Positions 52,247 to 61,298 of a stretch of DNA of 64,000 nt are shown in pieces. Under the pieces are notes generated by a model. It searched no databases. It saw nothing but the letters and a program-made list of their open reading frames with translations, and was not told the DNA's origin. A program made the position numbers and the translations under genes. Each line of letters starts with the position of its first letter. Position 1 is the stretch's first letter. Source of the DNA: Herbiconiux ginsengi (GTDB lineage: Bacteria; Actinomycetota; Actinomycetes; Actinomycetales; Microbacteriaceae); contig NZ_FNPZ01000001.1 in assembly GCF_900107435.1 (NCBI RefSeq), positions 220,960 to 284,959 on the forward strand, in the 5' to 3' direction.

Positions 52247-53956
52247 TCACGCCACGGTGATCAAGGTGCGCTGCCACCCGCTCGATCCGTTCGGCGCAAT
52301 CGGCGCCCGCTCCTGGATCTGCAGGTTGCCACGCTTGTCGGTCGCCCGCACAGCCACGTAGTGCGCGCCCGTCGTGGCCTCCCAGTCCACCACCCACTGC
52401 ACCCAGGTGTCGGCGTTCACCGCGGTCGAGAGAGTCGCCGGCCGCCACTCACCGTCGTCGATCGACACCTCGACCTTGCCGATGCCGACCGTCTGCGCCC
52501 ACGCGACGCCGGCGATCTTGAGCGGTCCTGCCGCCGCCGGCTTGCCGATACGCGGCGTGTCGATCCGGGACGACATCTTGACGGGCGCCTCGGCGGAGTA
52601 GCCGCGGGGCGTCCAGTACGCCTCGTCGGCCTCGAACGTGGTGACCTTCAGTTCGGTCACCCACTTCGTGGCGGAGACGTAGCCGTAGAGGCCCGGCACC
52701 ACCATCCGCACCGGGAAACCGTGCTCGAACGGAAGCGGTTCGCCGTTCATGGCCACCGCGAAGATGGCGTCGATGCCGTCGTCGGTCAACGCTCCGAGCG
52801 GGGTTCCGGCGGTGAATCCGTCGATGCTCTTCGACAGCACCATGTCGGCGCCCGATTGCGGGCCGGCCTTCGCCAGCACGTCGCGGATCGGCACCCCCAG
52901 CCACTTCGCCGTGCCGAGCAGCTCGCCGCCGACCTCGTTCGAGACGCAGGTCAGGGTGATCGAGTACTCGTCGAGCCCGAGATCGAGCACGTCCTGGAAC
53001 GAGAGCGTCAGCTCCGTGTCGACGAGCCCGACGACCGTGAGGCTCCAGGTGGCCGGATCGATGGAGGGCACCGTGAGCGCGGTGTCGACGCGGTAGAAGT
53101 CGGCGTTCGAGGTGTAGAGCGAGGAGAGGCCGGGTACGTCGAGCTCGGCACCGGCGGGCACCTCGACACGGCTGCGGGCGGCAGGAATCTTCAGGGCCTC
53201 GCGGAGGCCCGCGAGCGACGAGGTGGCCGCCGAGACGATGCGCGATCCGGCGCCCACCACGGCCGAGCCGACGGCCACGATCACGGTCATCGCAAGGAAG
53301 CGGCGGCGATCGACTGCGACGTGGCCCGGCCGGGCCTCGTCGCTGTCGCCGGCCGTGTCGGCCGTGCCGGCGGCTCCTTCCGCGGCCGGATCATCGGATG
53401 GCCCACTCCGGCCGACCCCGTCGGAGGTTCCGGCCGCCTGTCCGACAGGCGCCGGCGCATCCGGAGCGACCGCCTCTCGCCACCGCCGCAATCGCTTCAC
53501 CAGCACGCTCAGCAGCACGACGCCGATCACGGTGCCGAGAACGGTGGGAACGGATGCGAGAGGCGTCGCGCCGGTGCGCGTCACGATCGCGATCACGGCA
53601 AGCGCTCCCGCGAGCGCGATCAGCACCGCGCCGAGTGGGGGCCGGATCCACTGCAGCACACCGGCGACGGCGGCGGCCACCACGACGGCGAGGCCGATCG
53701 AGCCGAGCAGGAAGAGCTTGTCGTTCGCGCCGAAGGTCTCGATGGCGAATTCCTTCGCCCAGCGCGGCACGATATCGATCACGAACGAGCCGACGGCGAG
53801 CACCGGGCTGCCGTCATGCGCGAGGAGGAGGGCGACGACTTCCGCCACGGCGAGCAGAGCGGCCGCGCTCACCACCCCGGCGAGAGCGGCGAAGGCGGCG
53901 AACACAGCCCGTTTCGATCCGTGCGGTCGTGCTCGCGTAGGTGTCGGTGCGCGCAT
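52247..53956 (-). CDS. Membrane-anchored molybdopterin oxidoreductase, sulfite oxidase family
   Basis: A 569-residue protein. Residues ~15-165 contain five hydrophobic segments (for example AVFAAFAALAGVVSAAALLA and AVLIALAGALAVIAIVT); a charged linker follows, then a twin-arginine-like RRRFLAM just before another hydrophobic stretch. The Mo-cofactor domain starts at about 285 with Cys337 in LTCVSNEVGG as the metal ligand, and SATKWVTELKVTTFEADEAYW nearby. A C-terminal Mo-co dimerisation domain (GVAWAQTVGIGKVEVSIDDG) completes it. In E. coli the related MsrP and MsrQ are separate proteins; here anchor and enzyme are fused. Start fixed by GGAG seven bases upstream. Confidence 0.9.
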   Translation of the reverse strand: MRAPTPTRARPHGSKRAVFAAFAALAGVVSAAALLAVAEVVALLLAHDGSPVLAVGSFVIDIVPRWAKEFAIETFGANDKLFLLGSIGLAVVVAAAVAGVLQWIRPPLGAVLIALAGALAVIAIVTRTGATPLASVPTVLGTVIGVVLLSVLVKRLRRWREAVAPDAPAPVGQAAGTSDGVGRSGPSDDPAAEGAAGTADTAGDSDEARPGHVAVDRRRFLAMTVIVAVGSAVVGAGSRIVSAATSSLAGLREALKIPAARSRVEVPAGAELDVPGLSSLYTSNADFYRVDTALTVPSIDPATWSLTVVGLVDTELTLSFQDVLDLGLDEYSITLTCVSNEVGGELLGTAKWLGVPIRDVLAKAGPQSGADMVLSKSIDGFTAGTPLGALTDDGIDAIFAVAMNGEPLPFEHGFPVRMVVPGLYGYVSATKWVTELKVTTFEADEAYWTPRGYSAEAPVKMSSRIDTPRIGKPAAAGPLKIAGVAWAQTVGIGKVEVSIDDGEWRPATLSTAVNADTWVQWVVDWEATTGAHYVAVRATDKRGNLQIQERAPIAPNGSSGWQRTLITVA

Positions 53957-54170
53957 GCGATGGCTCCTGCCCTTGGGGTGTCGCCAGGTATTCGGAGCGG
54001 TCGTCCGATCCGCTTGCGGTCGCACGCCGAAGCGCCCTCACCGGGAACGACGCCCCGCTCTTCCCCCTGTATGGGGTACATTTGTTGAAAACGGGGGATC
54101 TGCGCCTCCTTTCTGGCGCCTGGAATCGGGTATCGGCGGGTGCGGGCTCTCACGAGAGCGAGGACGATCG

Positions 54171-55307
54171 ATGACCCACCATTCCGCCGAAGACGCAGTC
54201 CGCAGCAGTGACGTGAGCACCCCGACCGACAGCAACGATCTGCACACCACCGGAAGACTGTCCCGTCGCACGGTGCTGACGGCCGCGGCGTGGTCGACTC
54301 CCGTGGTGATGCTGTCGGTCGCCGCTCCGGCCGCGGCCGCGAGCGAAGCCGGGTTCGACCTCAGTTTCGACTCCTACCAGGTCGGCGACGGTCTCACGGT
54401 CTTCAGCGCGGACTTCACCCGACGGTGGGTGGCCAGTGTGCCGCTCGGAACCGTGGTGAGCAACCACGGCACGATCGCCTCTCCAGCGGGCGCGACGCTC
54501 ACCGTCAGTTGCGATTCACGTGTCTTCCGCTTCACCGGCATGCGCGGATCGTTCGGTGGTGGCGGGGCGCCCGAGGCCCTCACGATCACGTCGAACACCA
54601 CGTCGGGCAACCTCTCGACCATCACCGGCGTGATTCCCTACGCCATCCCCGCGGGCACCGATTCGTTCACCGGGTTCCGGGTGGCGATGGACTTCGAGAC
54701 GATCGCGGTCTACCCGAACGACGGCGTGCAGCCGGTGCTGAACACGACCTGGGTGATCGGGTCGCCGGCCGGCGATCTCGACACCGGTAACGACACGGAC
54801 AGTTACCCCGGCTACAGCGACATCGCCCCCGCGGCGCCGTGGGGCGTACTCACCGACGCCGTGTGGGAGCGCGTCGACTTCGCCGGAGGCAGCGGATACA
54901 GCCATCGCGCGACGAGCGTCACGATGACCTCGACCGGCCCGAACCCGGCCGTCGCCGGCGCGGAGATCATGATCCTCACCGATCAGCGGGTCAGCACTGC
55001 GATCTCGGTCGACGACATCCAGCTGAACGGCCAACCCGCCGGAGACGCCATCGTGTTCGCCCGCGACGACAGTTCCTTCGGCCAGGTCATCTACAAGTAC
55101 TACACGACCACGGTCGACCTCGTCGAAGGCGACGTCGTCACCTTCTCGCTGAGCTACACCGACGGCGACCCCGCCACCGTTCCCGTCAACCTCAGTGGGT
55201 CGCAGGTGAACTTCAACGGCGTGGTGCTCAACGATGCCGACCGCCGCGCCCCCGCCCGCGGCTCCGCCTCCAACTACGATCGCACCGGCTTCGAAGCGAC
55301 ACCCTGA
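54171..55307 (+). CDS. Tat-exported protein of unknown function
   Basis: A 378-residue protein. The leader has the Tat pattern LSRRTVLTAAAWSTPVVMLS and a probable cut after APAAAAS. The mature part is rich in Gly, Ser, Thr and Asp with alternating strand patterns such as ATLTVSCDSRVFRF and FSLSYTDGDPATVPVNLSGS, so probably an all-beta surface protein of repeated Ig-like domains. No catalytic motif recognised. It is divergent from the molybdoenzyme, but the 214-base gap gives each its own promoter region, so a functional link is not implied. Confidence 0.78.
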   Translation: MTHHSAEDAVRSSDVSTPTDSNDLHTTGRLSRRTVLTAAAWSTPVVMLSVAAPAAAASEAGFDLSFDSYQVGDGLTVFSADFTRRWVASVPLGTVVSNHGTIASPAGATLTVSCDSRVFRFTGMRGSFGGGGAPEALTITSNTTSGNLSTITGVIPYAIPAGTDSFTGFRVAMDFETIAVYPNDGVQPVLNTTWVIGSPAGDLDTGNDTDSYPGYSDIAPAAPWGVLTDAVWERVDFAGGSGYSHRATSVTMTSTGPNPAVAGAEIMILTDQRVSTAISVDDIQLNGQPAGDAIVFARDDSSFGQVIYKYYTTTVDLVEGDVVTFSLSYTDGDPATVPVNLSGSQVNFNGVVLNDADRRAPARGSASNYDRTGFEATP

Positions 55308-55406
55308 GTCGGTCGAGAATCACACCGCCACCTCGAGCACCAGGGCGCTGACCGACCGCCACTCCGACGGGTGCACCTCGCCCGGCCGGCGGACAGCGCA
55401 GGGAAT

Positions 55407-55748
55407 TCAGCCCCGGCCCGCCACGACGTATTCCATCGAGCGCGCCTCCAGGAAGGTGCACAACTCGGAGGCGATCGTGAGTTCGGCCACGAGTTCGGCC
55501 AATCGCGCGGCATCCATGGTGACATCCACGTCGCGGCGGGTGAAGGTGACGGTCCAGTGCGGATCGCCGGGAGCGAGCGGTTCGAGATAGACGTCGATGG
55601 GCACGTGCTCGAGATGCACCACGACGAGGCCCGTTCCACCGGCGTCGTCGTCGTGATCGAGCACGCTGATCGTTCCGGCGACGTCGTGACCAGCCGCTCC
55701 GAATTCACCGACCCAGCGCTCGAGGGTCTCCTTGGTTCGAAACGGCAT
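55407..55748 (-). CDS. Small hypothetical protein
   Basis: A 113-residue cytosolic protein, MPFRTKETLERWVGEFGAAG at the start, with a beta-rich middle (VVVHLEHVPIDVYLEPLAPG) and a C-terminal helix that holds SELCTFLEAR. AGAGGA precedes the ATG. I do not recognise a family. An 18-base palindrome lies just upstream. Confidence 0.6.
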   Translation of the reverse strand: MPFRTKETLERWVGEFGAAGHDVAGTISVLDHDDDAGGTGLVVVHLEHVPIDVYLEPLAPGDPHWTVTFTRRDVDVTMDAARLAELVAELTIASELCTFLEARSMEYVVAGRG

Positions 55749-55766
55749 GGCGGCCCATCCTCTCTC

Positions 55767-55784
55767 CTGGCAGCAGTCTGCCAG
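55767..55784. promoter_or_regulatory. Palindrome upstream of the small hypothetical gene
   Basis: CTGGCAG-CAGT-CTGCCAG, perfect 7-bp arms, 19 bases before the ATG on the minus strand. Position fits an operator; it could also be a short hairpin. Confidence 0.35.
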
Positions 55785-55805
55785 AGCGAATCGGCATCTG
55801 CAGCG

Positions 55806-55842
55806 GCGCCGGCAGCAATCCCGTGGGCCGGGCTGCCGGCGC
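55806..55842 (-). terminator. Terminator after the GH99-like gene
   Basis: Perfect 11-bp arms (55806-55816 and 55832-55842) with a 15-base loop, 34 bases past the stop. Confidence 0.7.
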
Positions 55843-55875
55843 TGCTCCCCCGCCCTCGACAGCCCGGGGCGCTGA

Positions 55876-58800
55876 TCACGGTGTGATGGTCAGCAGCTGC
55901 GCCGTGGCATCCCAGGTGACGGTGAAGCCGAGCGACTGGAAGTAGGTGGCCGCGATGTAGAAGCGGCCGCCCACCCACTGGCAGGGCGCATCCAGGTGCA
56001 CGGAGGTCGCTCCCACCCACGCCGAGCTACTGCCGACCTGGGCGATCAGCGTGGTGCCGGAGCGCACGCCGACGAACCACTGCACGTCGGGCCGCCACTC
56101 CGGGCGACCCCCGATCGCCTCCACCACGTAGGCCGCCGGCACCATCGGTGTGCCGTTGGGGGCGATCAGCGGAACCGCGGTGCGCGAGTACTTGCCGCTG
56201 ACGAGCAGCGACAGGGCAGGGAGCGGCACCTTCACCACCCTGATCTCGTCGATCGTGAAGTTCCCGGCCGTCGACATCATGTCGAGCCGAATCTGCCGGA
56301 TCGTGCCGACCCACTTGGGGTTGCCCCACATTGCAGCGTAGCCGATGCCGAACTCGTCGTTGTAGGCGTCGAAGATCACCTGCGTGCCCTTGTCCTGGGT
56401 CCACGCCGTGTCGGCATCGGTGATGAAGTAGAGATACTCCGGGGGCGTGTCGCTCTTCATCCGCACCCTGACCCAGGGCGCCTGCTTGGCGTCGATGCCG
56501 AGATGATCGGGTGACACGAGACCCGGGTCGGTGCCGATCGAGGTGGCCGTCATCACTCCACCCAGCACCTGGATGTTGGTCACCTGGTTCTTCTCGCTGT
56601 TGGTCCAGCCCTCGACGTCACCGTCGGTGTTGAAGGTCCACCTCGTCCAGTAGTCTTCGGGCTTCGCCGGGGGCGGCAGCTCTTTGAGCGGCTGGGTGCG
56701 GGCGGCCGGGTACAGCAAGCCCAACCGCGCCGCCTGCGTGGTCGTGGGCGTGACGTTCGTTCCGTGAGCGCTCGCCCCGAAGACGTCGGCGACGGCGTTC
56801 ACATAGCCGAACCCGGCGAGCGCGCTCGGCATCACGAAGTGGCCCTCGCCGAACTCGTTCCAGTTGTCGACGAGCACCATCGACCGGCCGAGGCTCGTGC
56901 TCGGCAGCGCCGGCATGAAGGTGTCGCGCACCCAGGTCGCGTTCGCCTCGAAGTCGGTCACGCTCGCCCAGGCTCCCGGCGTCAGGTTCCACGGCAGCTG
57001 GTCCTGCCCCATCGAGATGGTGGGCACGACGTCGACCACGGCGTTGCCGCGCCAGGTGAGCAGGTTCTGTCGGTAGCCCTCGGTGAGCGCGGCGACGGAG
57101 CCGACGCTGTACTTGTACTGGGCGTCGACACCGACGGTCGGCGCGTTGGCGTCGACCTGCGGGGCGATGATGATCAGGTCGTCGAACCCGGCCGCCTGCA
57201 CCGCCGTGCGGAGATACGCGACCTCTGCAGCCGCCGCCGCAGCGCTGCCGAAGGTCGTGATCAGCTTCGGGATGGAGTAGATCGAGAAGACCGGCTTGTT
57301 GTCGATCACGAGGTAGTCGGGGTCGCGGAAGTAGTACTCGATCCAGTAGGGCACCATCACCGTGCGGAAGTCGCTGCTGTTGGTGGCGCCGCTGCTGATG
57401 TTCTCGTACATGATGGCGAACTTCACCAGCGACTTGTACTGCGAGGTGAAGAGCCCCTGGTGGATGTGGTGCCCGAGGTCGGGCACCTTGATCGGCTGCC
57501 CCACCCCGTCGAGCGGGCGGAACCAGCACGCCAGCTCGAACGAGATGCCGTTCTCCACCATCCACTTGATGCCCCAGTCGGTGACCTCCGGGTCGCCTTC
57601 GTCGTACCAGCCGAGCAGCGGTTTGCGGCTCGGGTAGGGGCTCAGAGCATCCCAGCCCTGGTGGTGGCCCTCACGCCAGCCGGCGAAGGTCTGCACGCCG
57701 ACGAGGTAGTCGCCGGTGTTCAGCGGGACGGGGGTCGGCACGTAGTCGCTCGGCAGCGGCGGGGTGAGCGAGAGCCGGATGTCGTCGAGGTACACCTTTC
57801 CCGATGCGCCCGCCCCGACGCCGAAGGTCAGCGTGTCGATGGCCGTGACGGCCGGGATCGCGACTCCGGATGCCGCCGTCTTGCCGTTCACCCACACGGT
57901 GGCCAGGTTGTTCGTCGTGTCGGTCGTCACGCGCACGTGGTACCAGAGGTTCGGCTTGCAGTCGTAGCAGACGACCGGCGTTCCGCTCGCATCCGCGTAG
58001 GTGATGCTGCCTCCGGAGGCGCCGATCTGGACCCCGGCCGTCGTGCCGGCCGAGAGCACGGCCGAGACGTTCTGGGCGCCCGAGGGGGCGAGAAAGCGGA
58101 ACTCGAGGGTGAGGTCGTCGTTCTGCGCAGCGAAGGCGCGCCGGAAGGTCGCGGTCTCGGTGGCCGCGGTCGTGTTCACCAGGAGGCTGTAGCGGTCGGC
58201 GTAGCTCGACCCGTGCAGCTCGGCGATCGAGAAGACCGCACCGGCGCCGGCCGTCGACCAGTCGGCGGGAAGGCCCGACGGCACGGTCACGAACGACTCG
58301 TTGACGAGGAATCCGCGATGGATGCGCACCGTGTCGATGTAGAAGTTGCCGACGAAGGCCTCGCTCGTCTGCATGGTGAAGAGGTCGAGCACGGTCGCGG
58401 CCTGAGCGAACGCGACCGCGCTGGCCGCCAGAGCGCCGTTCACGTAGACCGTGAACTGCGCCGCCGCGAGGTCGAGCACCACCCGCACCCCCATCGGGGT
58501 TCCGATGGCCGTGCTCGCCAGGTTCTGGGTGCCCGAGGGGGTCTGCAGGCTCAGCTGCCCCGAGTTCGCGGTGAGCACCACGGCGTTCGCCCCGGTGGTT
58601 CCGATCGTCCAGGTCACGCCGTTGAGCTGGGTGATGGGCTCGAACCGGAAGTCGACGGTGAGCACGCCCGCCGTGTGCGCCGTGAAGCGGCGCTGCATCA
58701 CGATGGGCAGGCCCCCGCCGTCCGTCACTTTCGCCCAGCGTCCGTAGGCGAAGGTGAAGCTTCCGCCGGCCTGGCGCACGTCCCACCCCGACGGCACGAC

Positions 58801-59079
58801 GAGAATCGGGTCGGTGACGGCGTTCGGCATGTGGAAGTCCTCTTCCACCAGGTACCGCGCGGTGCCGGTCGACGCCGACACGCCCCTTCCGACGATCGCG
58901 GGGAGCGGGCGGGCCGCCACCGGCGCCGGTGTGTCCCCCAGCGCGAGGCCACTGGCGGCCGCAGCCGCTGCGGCGATGGCCAGGAACGAGCGGCGGCTGA
59001 TGCCATTGCCGGGCTCGGGTTGCAACAACCACTCGCTCTCGAGGACGGATTCGGTATCTGGATCGACTGCATCGCGCAC
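55876..59079 (-). CDS. Tat-exported multidomain GH99/WbsX-like glycoside enzyme
   Basis: A 1067-residue secreted protein. SRRSFLAIAAAAAAASGLAL is a Tat leader. About 80-430 hold two LamG-like or CBM-like beta-sandwich segments (VRIHRGFLVNESF and YLDDIRLSL mark their ends). The central domain (~455-800) has LGWYDEGDPEVTDWGIKW (490 on), ISFELACWFRP and NWNEFGEGH with Glu742 and Glu745, the WbsX/GH99-type acid pair. Another beta domain follows (~810-950), and the last ~105 residues resemble the copper-amine-oxidase-N stalk domain. GH99 relatives cleave mannan-type alpha-linkages; here the substrate is inferred only. AAGGGAG five bases before the GTG fixes the start. Confidence 0.8.
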   Translation of the reverse strand: MRDAVDPDTESVLESEWLLQPEPGNGISRRSFLAIAAAAAAASGLALGDTPAPVAARPLPAIVGRGVSASTGTARYLVEEDFHMPNAVTDPILVVPSGWDVRQAGGSFTFAYGRWAKVTDGGGLPIVMQRRFTAHTAGVLTVDFRFEPITQLNGVTWTIGTTGANAVVLTANSGQLSLQTPSGTQNLASTAIGTPMGVRVVLDLAAAQFTVYVNGALAASAVAFAQAATVLDLFTMQTSEAFVGNFYIDTVRIHRGFLVNESFVTVPSGLPADWSTAGAGAVFSIAELHGSSYADRYSLLVNTTAATETATFRRAFAAQNDDLTLEFRFLAPSGAQNVSAVLSAGTTAGVQIGASGGSITYADASGTPVVCYDCKPNLWYHVRVTTDTTNNLATVWVNGKTAASGVAIPAVTAIDTLTFGVGAGASGKVYLDDIRLSLTPPLPSDYVPTPVPLNTGDYLVGVQTFAGWREGHHQGWDALSPYPSRKPLLGWYDEGDPEVTDWGIKWMVENGISFELACWFRPLDGVGQPIKVPDLGHHIHQGLFTSQYKSLVKFAIMYENISSGATNSSDFRTVMVPYWIEYYFRDPDYLVIDNKPVFSIYSIPKLITTFGSAAAAAAEVAYLRTAVQAAGFDDLIIIAPQVDANAPTVGVDAQYKYSVGSVAALTEGYRQNLLTWRGNAVVDVVPTISMGQDQLPWNLTPGAWASVTDFEANATWVRDTFMPALPSTSLGRSMVLVDNWNEFGEGHFVMPSALAGFGYVNAVADVFGASAHGTNVTPTTTQAARLGLLYPAARTQPLKELPPPAKPEDYWTRWTFNTDGDVEGWTNSEKNQVTNIQVLGGVMTATSIGTDPGLVSPDHLGIDAKQAPWVRVRMKSDTPPEYLYFITDADTAWTQDKGTQVIFDAYNDEFGIGYAAMWGNPKWVGTIRQIRLDMMSTAGNFTIDEIRVVKVPLPALSLLVSGKYSRTAVPLIAPNGTPMVPAAYVVEAIGGRPEWRPDVQWFVGVRSGTTLIAQVGSSSAWVGATSVHLDAPCQWVGGRFYIAATYFQSLGFTVTWDATAQLLTITP

Positions 59080-59098
59080 AAGGACTCCCTTATCCTCT

Positions 59099-59116
59099 AG
59101 TTCGGTATTCTGAACT
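59099..59116. promoter_or_regulatory. Candidate IclR operator 1 (AGTTC-N8-GAACT)
   Basis: Perfect inverted repeat AGTTC-GGTATTCT-GAACT, 20 bases before the start of the GH99-like gene. The same GTTC-N8-GAAC form returns at 60147-60164 in front of the importer operon, with the regulator gene between. Confidence 0.6.
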
Positions 59117-59117
59117 T

Positions 59118-59136
59118 AAATACGTCAGATTGAACT
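59118..59136 (-). promoter_or_regulatory. Candidate IclR site 1b
   Basis: On the minus strand AGTTCAATCTGACGTATTT. It shares AGTTCA at one end and GTATT at the other, at the same spacing, with the site in front of iclR itself. Confidence 0.45.
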
Positions 59137-59257
59137 TTGAGCATGACGCTACTGGAGCCGAGCCGTCGGAGGCAAGGGTCGATCGCGAAATCGCCGAACG
59201 GCGTCCGCAGGCAGACGGCAGCGCCCCTCCGTGGAGAGGGTCACCCGGGAGCCGTCG

Positions 59258-60031
59258 CTATGGGCGGATGGTCGCCTCGAGCTCGGAGACGGTGGCACGC
59301 AGCTGCGCGAGGATGTCGGCCGGCCACTGCTCGGTCGTGCGCGAGGTCGGCATGGTGACCGAGAGCGCCATCTGGCGGTGCGCGTCGGACAGGAACGGCA
59401 GCGGCACGGCGACGCAGCGACATCCGCTGATGTACTCCTCGTCGTCGACCGCGAAACCCTCGCGGCGAACGCGGTCGAGAAGAACGAGGAGCTCGTCGAC
59501 GTCGGAGACCGTGTGCTCGGTGAGGTGGGCGAGCGGGGCGGCGGCACGCAGTCGTCGCTCTGCCTCCGCGGGCGGGAGCAGGCCGAGGAGTGTCTTGCCG
59601 ATCCCTGTCGCGTGAGCCGGCAGCTGCGTTCCCACCGACGACGCGAGACGCATCGTGCGAGCGGCCTGGCTGATGGCGATGTAGACGTTGTTCACGCCGT
59701 CGAGCTGCGCGAGCTGAACCGTCTCGCCTACGGCGGCGGCCAGCTTGTCCATCAGCGGGCGCACGATGCCGAGCAGGTCGGTGTGGCCGCGGAAGTTCTG
59801 GCCGATCTGCCAGGCGCGGAGTCCGAGCGAGTACTGACGGGTGCGCGGGTCGTGCGCGACCCAGCCCGTGGCCGTGAGGGTCTGCAGAAGCCCATGGGCG
59901 CTCGATCGCGGGATGGAGAGCTCGGTCAGGATCTCCCCGAAACTCACGCTCTCGTGCTCGCTCACGAATTCGATCAGGCCGAGAGCCCGCTCGGCGGACT
60001 TGACGCTCGTGCCTTTGTCGTCAGTGGCCAT
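59258..60031 (-). CDS. IclR-family transcriptional regulator
   Basis: A 257-residue regulator. The winged helix is GTSVKSAERALGLIEFVSEH to GLLQTLTATGWVAHDP, with IPRSSAHGLLQTL as recognition helix. The ligand-binding IclR domain includes GETVQLAQLDGVNNVYIAIS, HATGIGKTLLGLL and CRCVAVPLPF. IclR proteins bind small carbon metabolites. GGAGAG before this ATG (MATDDKG) decides the start. It stands between the secreted enzyme (same strand) and the sugar importer (opposite strand) and most likely controls both. Confidence 0.93.
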   Translation of the reverse strand: MATDDKGTSVKSAERALGLIEFVSEHESVSFGEILTELSIPRSSAHGLLQTLTATGWVAHDPRTRQYSLGLRAWQIGQNFRGHTDLLGIVRPLMDKLAAAVGETVQLAQLDGVNNVYIAISQAARTMRLASSVGTQLPAHATGIGKTLLGLLPPAEAERRLRAAAPLAHLTEHTVSDVDELLVLLDRVRREGFAVDDEEYISGCRCVAVPLPFLSDAHRQMALSVTMPTSRTTEQWPADILAQLRATVSELEATIRP

Positions 60032-60105
60032 GATCTGCCTCTCCATCGCGGCAAGCGGCGATATGCCGCGTTTTCCAGCCGGATGCCATCCCGTCTATAG
60101 GATCA

Positions 60106-60124
60106 GAATACAGCTAGATGAACT
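60106..60124 (-). promoter_or_regulatory. Candidate IclR site 2, in front of iclR
   Basis: On the minus strand AGTTCATCTAGCTGTATTC, sharing the AGTTCA...GTATT pattern with site 1b. A TATAGA hexamer follows shortly after, so binding here would repress iclR itself. Confidence 0.5.
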
Positions 60125-60146
60125 TTTAGCCGCCCGACGAAGCCAT

Positions 60147-60164
60147 AGTTCATGGGTGTGAACG
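60147..60164. promoter_or_regulatory. Candidate IclR operator 3 (GTTC-N8-GAAC)
   Basis: GTTC-ATGGGTGT-GAAC ends ten bases before the -35 of the importer promoter. Confidence 0.55.
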
Positions 60165-60172
60165 CAGATTCC

Positions 60173-60201
60173 TTGACATGAACCTTCTGGCGTGCGAGAC
60201 T
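60173..60201 (+). promoter_or_regulatory. Promoter of the sugar importer operon
   Basis: A perfect TTGACA (60173-60178), 17 bases, then GAGACT (60196-60201). The -10 is weak, as in regulated promoters. A ~115-base leader follows. Confidence 0.5.
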
Positions 60202-60321
60202 TTCGATCATTCGGCCCGATGCGGCCCCCTGACGGGCCCACGGTCGAGCATTTGCGCGCTGACGCCGGCGATCGACACTCCCGATCACCGCGGTCAGCAC
60301 CCGACTCATTGTGGAGTGGAC

Positions 60322-61293
60322 ATGGCAATACAGACACCCGACCGGGTGGTGCCGGACACGGTGGCGATCCTCGCGGACACGACTGCGCCGAGGCGCCCTC
60401 GTCGCCGGCGATCGATCAGCTGGGGCGCCTACCTCGGGCTCGCCCCGCTGGCCATCATGCTGGGCGTGTTCTGCTACTACCCCGCCGCAAGCGGCATCTT
60501 CCACTCCTTCTGGAACTGGAACCCGGGCGGGGAGTCGACCTTCACCGGTCTCGAGAACTACGCGACGATGATGAGCGATCAGCTCTGGTGGGAGTCGTTC
60601 AAGAACCTGGGCATCATCTTCCTCTTCGGCGTCGTCTCCTGGGTGATCCCGCTGGCGGCGGCAGAGCTGCTCATCTCACTGCGGAGCGAGCGCGCGCAGT
60701 TCGTCTACCGCACCCTCCTGATCGTGCCGATGGCCTTCCCCGGCGTGGTCACCGCGCTCATCTGGTCGTTCCTTTACCAGCCCAACGACGGGGTCATCAA
60801 CACCTTCCTGAAGTCGATCGGCCTCGACGCGCTCGCCCAGAACTGGCTCGGCGATCCGCACCTCGCGCTGATCTCGCTGCTGTTCATCGGCTTCCCGTTC
60901 ATCGCGGGCCTGCCCTTCCTGATGTTCTACTCGACGCTGCAGAACGTCCCGAAGGAGATCTTCGAGGCCTGCTCGCTCGACGGGGTGAACCGGATGCAGC
61001 GGCTCTTCCTCATCGACCTGCCGCTGATGGGCCGGCAGGTGCAGCTGCTGCTCGTGCTGGTGATCATCGAGACCCTGCAATACGGGTTCGTCGCCTACAT
61101 CCTCACCAGCGGCGGGCCCGACAACGCGACGACGGTGCCCGTGCTCCACATGCTGAGCGAGGCCTTCAACGGGGGCAACTGGGGCTATGCGGCGGCGCTG
61201 TCGACCACTCTCTTCGTGCTCACCGTCGTGTTCAGCACGATCGTGGCCGTCGCCAAGCGCCGCGATTCCACGACCAATGTGAAAGGGATGTGA
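60322..61293 (+). CDS. Sugar ABC transporter permease (MalF type)
   Basis: A 323-residue permease with about six membrane spans, starting with WGAYLGLAPLAIMLGVFCYY. The coupling loop EACSLDGVNRMQRLFLIDLP is the EAA motif (EAAxxDGAxxxQxFxxIxLP form). GGAG lies six bases before the ATG. It pairs with the next gene; the binding protein gene follows it. No ATPase is encoded in this cluster, so a shared MsiK-like ATPase elsewhere is expected, as is common in actinobacteria. Confidence 0.94.
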   Translation: MAIQTPDRVVPDTVAILADTTAPRRPRRRRSISWGAYLGLAPLAIMLGVFCYYPAASGIFHSFWNWNPGGESTFTGLENYATMMSDQLWWESFKNLGIIFLFGVVSWVIPLAAAELLISLRSERAQFVYRTLLIVPMAFPGVVTALIWSFLYQPNDGVINTFLKSIGLDALAQNWLGDPHLALISLLFIGFPFIAGLPFLMFYSTLQNVPKEIFEACSLDGVNRMQRLFLIDLPLMGRQVQLLLVLVIIETLQYGFVAYILTSGGPDNATTVPVLHMLSEAFNGGNWGYAAALSTTLFVLTVVFSTIVAVAKRRDSTTNVKGM

Positions 61294-61298
61294 CCCTC

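Noticed and set aside
56764-59100. A 778-codon plus-strand frame opposite the GH99-like gene
   Set aside because: The minus-strand product has a Tat leader, catalytic motifs and a ribosome site; the plus-strand product has only Arg/Asp/His-rich shadow composition.
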